Shown here piece by piece: positions 13,601 through 25,073 of a stretch of DNA of 64,000 bases. The DNA is from Gordionus sp. m RMFG-2023 (taxonomy: Eukaryota; Nematomorpha; Gordioida; Chordodea; Parachordodidae). The notes under the pieces are model-generated. The model saw nothing but the letters and a program-made list of their open reading frames with translations. It did not search any database and was not told where the DNA came from. The position numbers and the translations under genes are program-made. The DNA lies in NCBI RefSeq assembly GCF_954871325.1, contig NC_088776.1, positions 56,337,301-56,401,300 on the forward strand. Direction: 5' to 3'. Every line of letters begins with the position of its first letter. The first letter of the stretch is position 1.

Positions 13601-14217
13601 TTGTAGAGTGATTTCTTTGATACTTTATAATGTGGACAGCCCTATTATTTGGTTAGATCTTTTGTAGATACAATTTTCTAAATTACGTTCTATTGTTTTT
13701 TTATTAGTGTAAGCTGCTTATAAATTGGGTTGTATTTTACAATTTATACTAGATATATATAACCTTGAATGATTTTCCTCTATATCATTTCTTATTTTTG
13801 TAAAGTTATTGTAAACAAATATTTCCTCTTATATATATATCAGAGATCTGCAGGCCCGCCTGGGTACACGGGCCAGACCGTATTTAAATCTTTTTTAAAT
13901 ACACCCAAGCGGGCCTGAAAATTTATTTTGAAAAAATACCCGGGCGGGGCCTTATATTTTAAAACCAAATATTTTGAATCGTCTTTATTAGCTATAAAAA
14001 ATTAATGTTTTTAAAAAATCCGAGCCGAGCCTGTCTGTCCAAATGGTACCTCTGCAGGTCTCATATATATATTCTTTTATATTATATTGGTGACAACAAT
14101 TTTACAAAATATTTATCATGAATTAGGATGACGATATTGCCCCCTGAGGCCAAAATGGAAGAATTCTTGGAAAGATTTACCCGATTCTATAAAAACTTTG
14201 TTGAAAAATACAAATAA
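1638..14217 (+). CDS. GPT: Alanine aminotransferase (ALT/GPT), 3' ten coding exons; 5' end outside window
   Basis: PLP-dependent enzyme that converts alanine plus 2-oxoglutarate to pyruvate plus glutamate. Coding exons: 1638-1771, 2226-2342, 3445-3574, 5178-5257, 5560-5699, 5984-6092, 6208-6273, 12265-12420, 12550-12662, 14127-14217 (stop TAA 14215-14217). Every intron is GT-AG and all phases join, giving 378 residues; animal ALTs have about 500, so roughly 120 N-terminal residues lie upstream of the window. Family motifs in order over the visible residues: GSYSAS at the first exon, [15 protein letters not shown] near 61-75, NPGNPTG near 122, CDEVYQ near 152, the PLP-lysine motif [11 protein letters not shown] (Lys at about 196), [24 protein letters not shown], and MTILPP at the C-terminus. 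No in-frame stop was met. The intron between exons 7 and 8 has grown to about 6 kb by transposon insertion. Whether it is the cytosolic or mitochondrial form cannot be told without the N-terminus. Confidence 0.95.
2343..3444. other. ALT intron, nothing recognised
   Basis: AT-rich intron with a C-run at about 3180-3189. The open frames at 2893-3126 and 3258-3473 look like chance ones; the second merely runs into the exon at 3445 in another frame. Confidence 0.5.
4713..4777. repeat. 65-bp inverted repeat
   Basis: TAGAGGTCGGT at the left end mirrors ACCGACCTCTA at the right. It could be a minimal MITE remnant; no clear target duplication was found. Confidence 0.4.
4812..5131. mobile_element. 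Second copy of the TTAACG/CGCTAA MITE
   Basis: Ends TTGGCG...GCGCTAA with the same subterminal block (TTAAATCTTTTTTTGAG left, CTCAAAAAAACGATTTAA right) and the inner CATCATGTTTGGAATA motif shared with 1204-1535. No convincing target duplication. It ends 46 bases before the ALT exon at 5178. Confidence 0.6.
6722..7471 (+). mobile_element. hAT element, internally deleted (BED finger joined to dimerisation domain)
   Basis: 750 bp with inverted ends TAGGGCTGTGCCGAT and ATCGGCACAGCCCTA and perfect 8-bp target duplications ATATTTAT at 6714-6721 and 7472-7479. Subterminal ATATCGGATCGG repeats line both ends. The only coding remnant is at 7059-7233. This fits a non-autonomous deletion product of a BED-type hAT transposon. 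It sits in the large ALT intron. Confidence 0.9.
7059..7233 (+). pseudogene. hAT transposase remnant: BED-finger start joined to C-terminal dimer motif
   Basis: The first ~24 codons read like the start of a BED zinc finger ([20 protein letters not shown], with the first Cys pair). After a change of frame the text continues directly as the hAT dimerisation motif ([11 protein letters not shown] ... [15 protein letters not shown]), ending in TAA. The catalytic middle is missing, so it cannot be an active transposase. Confidence 0.85.
8440..9780 (+). pseudogene. Decayed DDE-type transposase of the long-inverted-repeat transposon
   Basis: Read over several frames, the + strand keeps pieces of a transposase-like family that I remember from several invertebrate genomes: [11 protein letters not shown] near 8485, [13 protein letters not shown] near 8865, a leucine-rich stretch and [11 protein letters not shown] near 9175, [20 protein letters not shown] near 9333, QWISIDRT near 9425, and VICDFSENYSFILQ near 9605, whose Asp is a candidate catalytic residue. 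It then fades at about 9745, before the expected second half of the catalytic fold. There are many stops and frame changes. The superfamily name is left open. Confidence 0.65.
10185..10208. repeat. Short hairpin in an insert of the transposon's right arm
   Basis: GGCTTCCC and GGGAAGCC pair around a 7-base AT loop. It lies in the ~365-bp segment (about 9998-10365) that the left arm lacks, so it may mark a separate insertion. Confidence 0.45.
11353..11544. mobile_element. MITE of the TAGTGTTG family
   Basis: About 192 bp from TAGTGTTATTAAAAGGCT to GAGCCGTTCAACAACACTA, with the family core (CATCTATTATCGAAATCTCG) inside. It abuts the end of the long-inverted-repeat transposon. Target duplication is unclear. 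Confidence 0.65.
11833..12030. mobile_element. MITE of the TAGTGTTG family
   Basis: About 198 bp. It begins TACCGTTGTTAAATGTCTC, ends TTCTTTAACAACACTA, and shares the core GGTAGAAAGGTTTAGAC. The inner TTTTTAAAAACGG hairpin is present. The flanking octamers no longer match. Confidence 0.6.
13841..14064. mobile_element. hAT-type MITE, CAGAGA(T/C)CTGCAGG family
   Basis: The left end CAGAGATCTGCAGG mirrors the right end CCTCTGCAGGTCTC. The inside has repeated GGCCCG blocks in otherwise AT-rich DNA. Flanks are ATATATAT on both sides, which fits an 8-bp duplication but is weak evidence in simple-sequence DNA. It ends 62 bases before the last ALT exon. Confidence 0.65.
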
Positions 14218-15484
14218 ACCGATTTGGAGATCCTAGTCATATTTTTTTTCCACGTTGCTTTTTATCCTTTTTGTATTTTATAAGATCAATTATCGTTTTC
14301 GTTACAAACCTATTTCGTTCAATTATTTCAATTCGGTTTTTTATCAAAATAATTAAAACGATTTTCTTATTTCTTTGTCAAAAATAATTTTTTTATATTA
14401 TTCAAACACAATCCCTGTTTGAAAATATTTTTAAAAAAGAATTAATTAGTAATTGAAATTTTTTCTATTATTTTTTTTTGATAATGATATATTATTTCGT
14501 TAGCACAATTTATTGATATAAAATTGTAATTTTTCAAAATAATACATATTTATATTTTATAAGTATTTTGGTGGGAAAAAATCGTTTAATTTTTATTTTT
14601 TCATTTAAAAAAAATATAGTTTTATTAAAACGGTGATATATTTATATATTTTACATTATCTAATTTTGAAAAACTGATAATATACGCGAAAAAAATTTAT
14701 TTCATTTTTATAGTAATTTTTGCAAACTTTTTTATGCAATGAACACACATTCGCGATTTTTTTTTAACATATATAACACTATTAACTTTGTTACAGGCCA
14801 GGCTTGTGCTTTAATATTTTTTTCTAATAATTTGGCCTGAATGGTGCTTAAAAAAATAATAAAAATTAGAAAACCTATGTTTCCTCTTCTAATAAAATAA
14901 AGATGTCTCGAAAAGCTTTATATTTTTTTGTAGCCTCATCCACAATGTTCTCTGCAGCAAATTTAAGATCCAATGTTTTCAAAATGAACTTTTATCATAA
15001 TATAATTTCTATCCTCCACTATGATAGAATTAGAAGTAGCGACTTACCATGCGAGAGTTTGGTATATTTATATTAATTCAACTTATAAGTAATGATGAAA
15101 ACGATAAACTATAAAATCAAGCCTTTTTATGTAATAATATAGCCAAAAAATATAATAAAGTATTTTAAAACTCATTTAAATATATAAAAACAATTTAACG
15201 ATAATATTATAAATAAAGGCAATTTAATGATAATTGGTATAATGTAATAACCCTACAGAAACCACGCGCTTTCTCGAGATGGAATCATTTTTCATTTTCC
15301 CCCATTATTTTTGAGAAGTGGCCTCCGCTAGTGACATAAGATTTGGAAAAGTTAGTAAATAGCACTTTAGATAGTTAATTTGTTACTTCTAAAATTTTAG
15401 TAAAAATTTAACACTTTTTGCCTTCTTTTTAAATTTTTTATGAAATGTTCGGCTCATCTTACCTAAAATTAAATTGTAACTGAT
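14218..15484. other. 3' region of ALT and intergenic DNA, nothing recognised
   Basis: AT-rich, presumably including the ALT 3' untranslated region. ATTAAA near 14352 and AATAAA near 14891 are possible poly(A) signals, but such hexamers are common here. Confidence 0.45.
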
Positions 15485-16185
15485 TAGGGATGTACCGATA
15501 TTTCACCCATTTTAAAATATCGGTTATCGGCCAATATTATAAAATTTTCTATCCGATCCGATATAAAATGGCTTCTTTAACAAAAATAAAATTTTTAAAA
15601 AAAGTTATATTTAAAATCATTTATTTTTATAAATAAATTCGAAATCCGTTTTTATGTTTATTTTTTAATGATAAGTAATAAACATTTTGCCATATTGTTA
15701 TTTTTTTTGCGCATTCTGTTTATAAAAATGTGCGATAATCTCTTCAGAATCTCTTTTTAGTGAAGCTGGTGATATTCAGTTACTATCGCCGCAGCCTGAC
15801 CTCTGATAAATTTGAAATTTTGGTATTTCTAAAAAGAAATCTTCGATATATTAATGTTAAAATTTCATATATATTTGTTTATTACTTATATATATAGATT
15901 AATATATTACTTATTATATAAAAGTGATTTAACAATAAAAATATTTTATATACTTTTAGAATTGCAATTGAATTGATAAACTATAATTGAACATTTTAAT
16001 ATACTTAAATGACATTAATTATGGTAGTTAAATTATAGATGTTATACTAATAAAAAGTATATTAAAAATTAAAACCATTGGTATCTTTATAAAATACAAA
16101 ATTAGATATATTGGATGGGTAATCGGCCGATATCAATTTAATATCGAGAATATTGAGTCGGATCGGCCTCCAAAGAGTGGTATCA
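15485..16185 (+). mobile_element. hAT remnant, TAGGGATGTACCGATA family, right end lost
   Basis: The left end TAGGGATGTACCGATATTT and the right subterminal block (GGCCGATATCAATTTAATAT, then GGTATCA) match the copy at 57625-58144; the last ~11 bases of the right end are gone. Near 15741-15800 it keeps a frame reading SSESLFSEAGDI, a hAT dimerisation motif of the same type as the element at 6722. It is therefore a relative of that BED-hAT group. Confidence 0.7.
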
Positions 16186-17571
16186 AAAAATTATTCATTT
16201 TGGTTTGTTTTTATTGACAAATAGCATTATATATTTTATATTTTTTGGAGTGGGGAAGGGGGGGGGGTATCTATAGTATAAGTATGCAAACTTGGGTGCA
16301 ATTTATTTTAATACTTAAATTTATATAAAATGTATGTTTATTATTATTTTTAAGAATAACCATTAAATAACTAAGTAGTAAAGATTCTAAGCATTTACAG
16401 CAATCATATTCTGTATATCCTAAATTTAAATGAGCTTAAAAGTTTTTTTTTAAATTATCCAACTAATATTTTTTGAATCAGATAATATTTGTATTAAAAT
16501 CATAATAGATAATCTGAATTACGAGATAATTGAATATTCAAATTTTGAACCCTTTGGACTTAATAAAATCCCAATTGGAACTCAGATTTAAGATAATAAC
16601 GTGATTGTAACGGCATTACGCGACTGTTTATTTCGTGTATATAAAACCATTTATATGCCGCACGTAAAAATAGGTAATTTTATAAAATGTAAGTGGTTTT
16701 TCAAAAATAATAACGAAAAAAAATCACATTTACTTTAAAATTAGGTTATAGCTTTGAAATTATAAACATGGCTGATCTTAATAGAATAATATCACATATA
16801 AAATGGTTGAGAGCAAAAGAATAAAAAAAATATATAATTTATTTAATTATTTATAATGGGCTATTAAGGGTCTGAGTAATGATAATAAAAAAAATACTAC
16901 TTGAATAGCTAACTTATCAAGATCATTTACATTGGTTGAAAAATAAATTTTATTTCTAAAAAAAGATTGTTGAAGACAAGTGAATCTATCTAATGGGACT
17001 GTGTAAATCTTTCATATTTTATAATTCATTTCGTCATAATCAAATTTATATTTGGGAAGATATATATCATGTTTATTTTATCGCATTTAAAAAAAATATA
17101 TCAGTATAAAATTCTTTTTGTAAAAAAAAATACATTCTATTGTACAAATTCGGTATTTTTAGCCTAAAAATGAGAATCTAAATAATTCGTTGGTGATGAG
17201 CCAGGTAGATTGATTGAATTGCCTCAAGTGGAAGTTATGACAAAATTGCATAGGCTGTCCTTGTTCTAGCTAAAATATAAATTAAAAATGAATTTTTATG
17301 TAATTTTTTTTTATATTTAATTGTCATGTATTTGACTTTCGGAATCATTATATTTTCAATAGAAATATGAGTCATCTGTTTCCACAATAAAGGGCCATAT
17401 GGTGAATTAAAATTCTAAACACTTATTTCAGAAAATTGAAATTTGCAATTAATATGGTGATTAAATTGGGTTATAGTGAGATCAGAAACAAAATTTGAAC
17501 TTGCTATTTGCATTACCATTTTCGAATATTAAATAATTAGTTATTAATTATCAAACTATATCAATTTGAAC
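16186..17571. other. Intergenic, nothing recognised
   Basis: AT-rich DNA with a G-run near 16257-16267. No coding pattern or repeat was identified. Confidence 0.4.
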
Positions 17572-17891
17572 TAGTGATCTGCATCGGGCCTAAGCCTAAT
17601 TTTTAAAGACCAGCCCGAAATTTATTTTTTTTAAATTTACCGGCCCGGCCAGGCCCGAATTTATTTAAATATAGAAATTAATTTTTGTATTGCTTAAAAT
17701 AAAAGACCTACAATAAATTAAATCAAGAATTTTTATTTTACATAAAAAATTCAATATAAATTGATAAATTAGATATATTTAATAAAATTTTCAAGGTCTG
17801 ACCTGGCCCAAATTTTTTTTTATAAATATTAGGCCCGGCCCGAACCCGATTATTTTAAATAGAATTAGGCCCGAGCCCTTGCAGATCTTTA
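17572..17891. mobile_element. hAT-type MITE with TAGTGATCTGCA end
   Basis: 320 bp, beginning TAGTGATCTGCATCGGGCC and ending GAGCCCTTGCAGATCTTTA, flanked by perfect 8-bp duplications ATTTGAAC at 17564-17571 and 17892-17899. GGCCCGGCC-type blocks sit at both ends around an A/T core. The right end has drifted from a perfect inverted repeat. It is related to the CTGCAG-ended elements at 13841, 32373 and 60388. Confidence 0.85.
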
Positions 17892-18275
17892 ATTTGAACA
17901 TTAAGTTTGGTATATATAACTAAAGTAAAAGATTGATAATTAAGGAGGGATGGAGCTTAAAACTAAATTCTTATAATTATTATTTTCAATTTTAGTAAAT
18001 TATTTATTCCATCGTTTATTAAGTGATTATCTAATGTTTTCTTCAATAATTTATGGGGCAGAAAAATATAAAAATTGGCCTTAATAATATCTTTAAAAAA
18101 AAAATAATTTGATTAATGCAGCCAAATGCTTAAAACAATTTGTTATTATAAGATTTTAAGGCACATTAAATGTAGTGCCAATTAAAATCTGAGGCCATCT
18201 TCAATTTTTCAGACATATTTGTGTTTTATTTTTGTAACTATTTGTTTTAAAACTTTTTTTATTGAACATAAGATT

Positions 18276-18460
18276 TGGTGTTTATAAATTGCCCGATTAA
18301 CATTTTAGCCAAGATAATATTATGTAAACTTGGAGATTTTGCTCATAGATGACAGAAATGACCTCAGTTTGCTAAATCTCAAGGCTTGCAATATTATTTT
18401 GGCTATCGTAATTGGGCCGTTTTTAAAAATCGACCATAATCGGGCTGTTTAACAAAACTA
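18276..18460. mobile_element. MITE of the TAGTGTTG family (GCCCG subtype)
   Basis: 185 bp. The inner end GCCCGATTAACATTTTAGCC and the core GATTTTGCTCATAGATGACA match the copy at 53657. Flanks ATAAGATT and ATAAGACT agree at 7 of 8. Confidence 0.7.
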
Positions 18461-21323
18461 ATAAGACTAGATATAATAAAAAAAATATATATATTTATTC
18501 TATCCCCCCTCTTAATTATCAATCTTATATCTAGTCATATATATTGTTGCCTAAGAATTTATTATTCCATTTACATATTTTGTAACATTACATAGGAGCA
18601 ATTTTAAAAATTAAGTTTCTGTTGTTTTCAATGGATGGTATAACCATAAATATAATGACTATAATTTAACATTTAAGATTTTTTTCATTTATAATCTTAA
18701 TACTTTTTATATAAATTACACATAATATGATATAATCATTCTTAAGAAAGGACACAGAGAATAGTAGACAACTTATAAAAATTTCAGGCTGACAAAGAAA
18801 ATTTGATGCTTCTAATATTAAATAAGTCAATATTATTTTGAAGTATATTCCAATTTAGGTTTATAGCCTTAAAGTGGTCACCATCTATGATGCAGTGTTT
18901 CCCAGCAATAAACAAAGCTTTTTTTAATAAATTTATCCAGAGATAACTTTGCTTATTGTTTGAGGAAATTTAAAGTTTTAATATAATCTGTTACAACCAT
19001 AAACTAAAGAAGGTATAAACTAGAAACTCTGTGCATTTGGATCAGACTCCAATAGTCTTTCCCTTTAAGTTGGTCGAAGTTGGACTTGATTTTAAAATTT
19101 ATTCTGGATCAGATCGGACCCGAAATAAATATCATTTATGTTTATAAAGAAAATTATTTTAAAAATAACCATATTATATTTTTTTAATTTCATTAAATTA
19201 TTGTGCTTTAAAGTTTAAAAAAAATAGATTTGATTAAACTTAGACCTATTTTGAAATTAAGATTTTGGACTGAATTGGATTAGGATCTTTGAAAAAAAAA
19301 TCTCAGATCAAATCAGTCAAAATTTTATTTTTCTCAGACCAGATTCTGGAAAAACAAATCTAAACTGGGCTCTAGAATAAACCATAAAAAACTTAATGTA
19401 ATAGCTCATTTATACGTTTTTGACAGTGATGTAACTAGGATAGGGCATGGTGGCTTTGGGCACCAGTAATAACAAGTCAGTTTAAGTGGCATAAAAAGCA
19501 TTAGGATACTTTGGCAACCAAGGATTTTCAACAAAATGGAATAAAAATGATGCAAGCAAATGTACACTTTTATTGTTCCTTTACTTAATTCAAAAAAATA
19601 TCTAAATGTTGTCAAAACCATAAATCATTTCATACCCTTTAGTACTAAGGATAGAAAATAATAGTTATAACCCTTTTCCGCAGGACTCACATTTAAATAT
19701 CCTGTCATGTATACAAACACAATCTTATTTAGTGAATATATGCACAGATTCCCCATTTTACTTCTTTTTTTAAGCATTTTCAAAAATATTCATTATTTCC
19801 CATAATGGGCTGATAAAGGTTCAAGAAAATATTGAATTGAAAAGAAAATTGATTGAAGATTTATATGCCACTAGGTAAAGCTGTGAAATAAAATTATCAA
19901 GGCAATTAGTCTTTCTACCAAAATAAAAATTTTTAATATGCACTATATATCCTTGTGCTCATTTATAATTTGATATTTGTAACTATATTGTTGGAAGTGA
20001 TCCATAGATTAAAATTATTCCTTTTAAGATAAGATGATGGAATATTTGTCTGGTTCATCATCATATTTTTATTGTGGACTTCATCTAAAGCATATATTGC
20101 AAATATTATTTTAATAGATGCAGATAAAAGAGTTGGTAAAATGCCTCTTAAGGGGATTACCTCAAAGTTCACTTTTCAATATAAATTATCAAATGACATG
20201 TATAGGATGTGGACATTGTTAGTGTAACATAATATCTTAATAAAAAAACTCATTGAAATGGAATATCTTCTAGTTCTATATCAACATTTTTATAAAAATT
20301 TATATCTTCAGTCATAAATACTTATTATAAGAATAAAATGGTTAAACATATAAGAGGTTAATTTTGTGGCTAACATAATGCACAAAATTAATATTTAAAT
20401 AAATTAGTTTTGATATGTGTGTAAAATTATTAATAGACCAATTAATGTATAATTTAAAATAATAATTACCTCAAATATATGTAATTAATTTATGCTCTTA
20501 AAATAAGTGTAGTATGTTTTATATTATATTAGCTTAAGTTTGTCATGTGTTGGGTGGAAGAGTACTAATTTTTATGTAATTTTAAATTTAATTATACACT
20601 ATTCTAGACTACTAATTAAATAATAATTCAAGCAAATTAGTTAATGATTTAAACAATATATCCTGGGAAAATTTGATAATGTTAATTCCTAAATATGGTA
20701 AGAAAACTCACAGCAAATTGCAGTGAGCCAAAATGGGGTATTAAACAGTTTTTTACATAATAGAAATAAAAATTTCAAATCAATAGTTTTTGTTTAATAT
20801 ACTGTAATAGTTCCCGTCACTAAAATGAGCAACCTGGTAGCATCTGATTCTATGAATTGACAATCACAAGAAGATACATTTAAACTGTATTTTGGTAAAG
20901 ACTACAAATTTAAGTTAATAAAATATATCTTATATATTCATTCATACTTTGAGCTTATCTAGTATAGACTGTTTTCCAGTAAAAGCTTGGCCTTCATATG
21001 ACAACATAGCATTATCAGTCTAAAATTAAAAATAAAATTGGACACTATTTTTAAAATTTACATATAGGTTAATCAGTTCCTCTCTGGTTGTTTGTATTTT
21101 AGAATAAAAATAACGTAAAAATTCTTGTGCTATATCCTGGTGTATTTGAGATGGGTCGCCGGCCATAATTAATATACTATAGAGTTTAATAAAATATTTT
21201 GATTTCCCCTGATAAATATACTGCGTATAACCGAATAAAGGACAAAAGTATTTGATGGAATATCAGTAAAATTGATATTTTAAATTGTGATGTGAGCCGT
21301 GTATCATCCTTAAATTATCCGTG
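18461..21323. other. Intergenic, mostly unassigned
   Basis: About 2.9 kb of AT-rich DNA. At 19425 the string CAGTGATGTAACTAGGATAG looks like one end of a hAT element, but no partner end was found. Open frames at 19406-19621 and 19963-20172 (- strand) have no recognisable domain. Confidence 0.4.
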
Positions 21324-21500
21324 TAGTGTTAAACGATTAGTTTTTAAACGGCTAACCCAATATTTTAGCCAATAATATAAAACCAGCCTGGAGTTTTTGC
21401 TCATAGACACCTTTTAACGAAATCCTGAGGTCTGCATAACATTTTTTGGCCAAAATATTGGGTTTAGTCGATTTTAAAAATCGAGACGTTTAACAACCCA
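21324..21500. mobile_element. MITE of the TAGTGTTG family
   Basis: About 177 bp with TAGTGTTAAACG at the left and CGTTTAACAACCCA at the right. The core TTTTTGCTCATAGACACC and GGCCAAAATATTGGGTT are family hallmarks. Flanks TATCCGTG and TATCTATG agree at 6 of 8. Confidence 0.65.
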
Positions 21501-22029
21501 TATCTATGCATACAAAATTAAAAATATTGAAATACCGCTTTGGCTTTATGGTTTAAGTTGTTTTTTTTATTATTTTAAGTATTGTTAATCAGTTGTCTTA
21601 TATTGCTGTCTAAGCTGGAACCAGGTTTTGGGTTGAAAAAAGTTACCAAAAAACTGATTCGACTTCGGTTCTTAGGAGACTTTTCTAGCTAATATTTTTC
21701 TAAAAACACAATTTTTTTATATAAACTTCGTTTTATTGGTAAAACCAGATTGTATTACGAAAGGTAGCATGGCAGCTAAGCCTCTCGCTAATATATTTTT
21801 GATTTTTAGCCTCCTTTCAATTTAGAAAAGGAGTTCTCGGCTAAAAATTTAAAACTTTCAAAAGTGTTCAAAATCTTTTTTGTATTTTTTTATAGCCACA
21901 TAGAAAATAAAGAAGAAAGAGGTTTTATTTCTCAATATTTATAAGGGGTAACTACTATCTTGGCCTTCCGAGTAGCGTCTGGGATTCACAAATGGCGAGA
22001 AATCAGCATGAATCACAAATCATGAGTTT

Positions 22030-22446
22030 TAAAAGATCTTCTTTGAAGATTTTTGAGCGAGATATAGCTCAAAAATTTGAGCAAGATCTTTGAAGATCGT
22101 AAAATTTGAAGATCTTTAATTTTTTTTAAATTTTGTGTAACGATCTTCAAAGATCTTCATGATATTTATTTTTTTACCCCTTTATTAAAAGCCCAGATGT
22201 TTTTCAATTTTCATCAAGGTAGGAGGAAAGGTATAAAACATAAAAGAAATATTATTTTAATAAAATTGAAAAAGATCTGGACTTTTAATAAAGGGGTAAA
22301 AAAATAAATATCATGAATATCTTTGAAGATCGTTGATCGCAGCGATCTTCAAAGATCTAGATCTTTGAAGATCGTTACACAAAATTTTTAAAAAATAAAA
22401 GATCTTCAAATTTTACTAGATCTTTGAAGATCTTTTTATTTTGAGC
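22030..22446. repeat. GATCTTTGAAGATC-rich foldback repeat
   Basis: Two arms (about 22077-22215 and 22258-22446) are inverted copies: TACCCCTTTATTAAAAG near 22176 faces CTTTTAATAAAGGGGTA near 22276, and GTAACGATCTTCAAAGATC faces GATCTTTGAAGATCGTTAC. Each arm is itself built of the self-complementary unit GATCTTTGAAGATC or halves of it, about ten in all, with a smaller hairpin TTTTTGAGC...GCTCAAAAA near 22050. The right arm carries extra units near 22330-22372. No coding frame and no clear target duplication. Confidence 0.8.
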
Positions 22447-22969
22447 AAATGTACAACTCTGGTTGAATACGTTAAATGTCGCCAGTGTTAGGTTCCTTAT
22501 GTTGAATTTCTAAGTCGCTGAATTTCTAAGTCTAGATTTACGTAATCTTAAATAATGTTATATTTCAATGCTGAATGGATTTTCTTTTTTCAATTTTATT
22601 ATTTTTCATACAACTTTTTTTAAGAAAAAAAACAAAAAAAATAAAAATACAAATTCCAAGAATTGGTCAAAAAAATTAGTCACAATTCAAAAAATCGATA
22701 AAAGAAAATAAAAATAATAACAATCCAAAAAATCGATAAAAAAAAATAATATCTCCCTAAGATTTCATAACAATGAGATATCAGATTTTAATAAAATCTA
22801 TATATTAAAATTTTCCAATGTCCTCGCTAAATCATGTCATCGTAAAGCTATGTCACCCTCATCGGTACCTATTTAATTATTTATTTGAATTTATTTTTTT
22901 TGTAAATAAATAAATACACTTTTTTATAAAAACAAAAATAACACGTTAAAAATAAGAAAATTGGATAAA
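22447..22969. other. Intergenic with a short duplicated A-rich unit
   Basis: Near 22684-22741 the unit CAAAAAATCGATAAA occurs twice about 46 bases apart. The rest is unassigned. Confidence 0.4.
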
Positions 22970-23350
22970 TGAGTGAACATTACGAATGGCAAAAAAATAT
23001 ATTCTAATCCATATTTTGATTCATGTATCCACAAGTATATTATATATACTAGTCAATTTTTATTCTAGTAAATTATATTTCTTTTTTTCTTCTTTATTAA
23101 TCATACATATTTATTTTCTCAAATTAATAGCTTAAATATTCAAAAATTCAAATTAAATAAAGAGTGAATGTCAATAGCAAAACCAAAAAAAATATTACAA
23201 TCCATATTTTGATACAAGTATTCACATTTTCATTCAAGTATATTTATTATATTTACCAGTTAATTTATATTCAAGTAATTACTTTTTATCCCTCTTTATA
23301 TATCATCCCTAAGAACAGATATATAAATTAATATAAATTATAAAAATATC
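22970..23350. repeat. Diverged tandem duplication, unit ~190 bp
   Basis: GAGTGAACATTACGAATGG at 22971 and GAGTGAATGTCAATAGC at 23162 begin two similar blocks, each followed by ATCCATATTTTGAT, a ...TATCCAC/TATTCAC segment and a TCTTTATTAATCAT/TCTTTATATATCAT end. Confidence 0.5.
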
Positions 23351-25029
23351 ATATTATATATTGTTCTTTCGATACGATAATAATAGTAAACCATGTATAG
23401 TTTTTTATTGAATTTATTTTTTCACTGGGTAATACCATATAATTAGTAATCCCAAATAATATATTGACACTTGAAAGCCTATTCTTTCTAATAATGTAAA
23501 TATGGAATAATTTTCTCTACTAATTTATATTATTCCAGAAAAATATATTTGATTATATGGTTATTCCAAATCGAAATATTTTGTTAGTTTATTTTACTAT
23601 TATCTGGTTTTTTATTTAGAATTTACTATAGTAATTTATACCTATAGATATCAATACAATTTTCCTTCAACTTATTAACGTCTGGAAAAAATAAACATTA
23701 TATCCCAGAAAAATTTATCAGCTAAATTTAATTTATTCCCAATAAGGTCTTTATACAATTTAACACATATCCTGGCTTGGTAAATGTAATCTATTCCCAA
23801 TAATATATTTAACTAATATAGCGATATCTCTACCATTTAGAACGTAATGTGTAGTATACTGCATCATAAACAGTGATAATTTTGTAGCCGTGATAATTTA
23901 GTGGTTGGCATTGTGTTATAATCATCCTAAAAAAATCAAGCCTTAATTCACGGTACCACTATCCAAAGAATGATTTTTAAAGTCATTTCCTAATTTAATT
24001 AAGATCAAAAGTCAATATCAAATAATGAATACAATTTTCAATTTAAAATTATTTCATAAAAATAAACTCTCCACTAAATGGGTATAGATTTGTAAAAAAA
24101 CTTTATAATTTCTTAGAATGCATTTCATAACATTCATTAAGAATTAATTTATATTATTAGAATCGAATGCATAAATCGGAATAGATAAAAAAAAAAGATG
24201 GCAAAAATTACAATTCACCATAGAAAATCTTTTTCAATATTAAACAATATTAATCGCACGTTTCATTGTTGGTTAAAGTGTGCAATGCAGCTTGTGACTT
24301 GACAGACAATTATTAAATGGAGCAGATTTCCCCAAACTTGGAAGAGTCCCAGTTTCTCATAATTCAACTTATGTTTATCATAATACTGACAAATTTGACG
24401 CTACTAGAGGGTAGATGTTGGATCGGTAGTTTTAATAAAATCGGTTCAGAGTTTTTATTTTTTATAACTTTGGTTAAGAAGTTCATCCTTTTTTTTAAAT
24501 CGGTTTTTTCTTAATTTATTTCTTATACCTTTATTACGCAATATTAAATTTCTTTAAAAACTAAAATTTTTTATTTCTATTTTCGAAAACAAAAACAGAA
24601 TTGATTAAATATATTTTTTTTAAAAAATAACAAACCAAAAAAGATGAATATTTTATATAACAAAAATACACTAAAAATCCATATTATATTCACTGCACAG
24701 CAAATACTTAGATTTCTTTCCAGTCATGAAGAAATCCATATTTTTGAGAATTTTACTAAGAAAGTCCATAGAATTTAAGAAGATCCAGTAGAGTATGAAA
24801 TTCCCCACTTCATTTTTTGATTCCAGTTTAATTAGGTCTAGAAATGTAAAAATGGGCTTGTCAAAAGAATACCTATACCCTACCCATTTAACATAAATAA
24901 CGAAGGATTGTTTATTTAACAATGTTCTAGATTCATCACCCTGATTTCATATAATTGTATATTGATAATATTTTTTACAATTTTCATATGCATTTCTTTG
25001 AATATGCTTTCAATTAATAATTTTAAAAA
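23351..25029. other. Intergenic, nothing recognised
   Basis: AT-rich. Open frames at 24317-24514 (+) and 24671-24922 (-) show no domain, and their codon make-up matches the background. Confidence 0.4.
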
Positions 25030-25073
25030 TTAAGCACTATAAAACTACTAATGGTACCACGCTATTTTATAAC

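Noticed and set aside
19406-19621. Possible hAT end CAGTGATGTAACTAGGATAG and overlapping - strand frame
   Set aside because: No partner end or target duplication was found and the frame has no domain.
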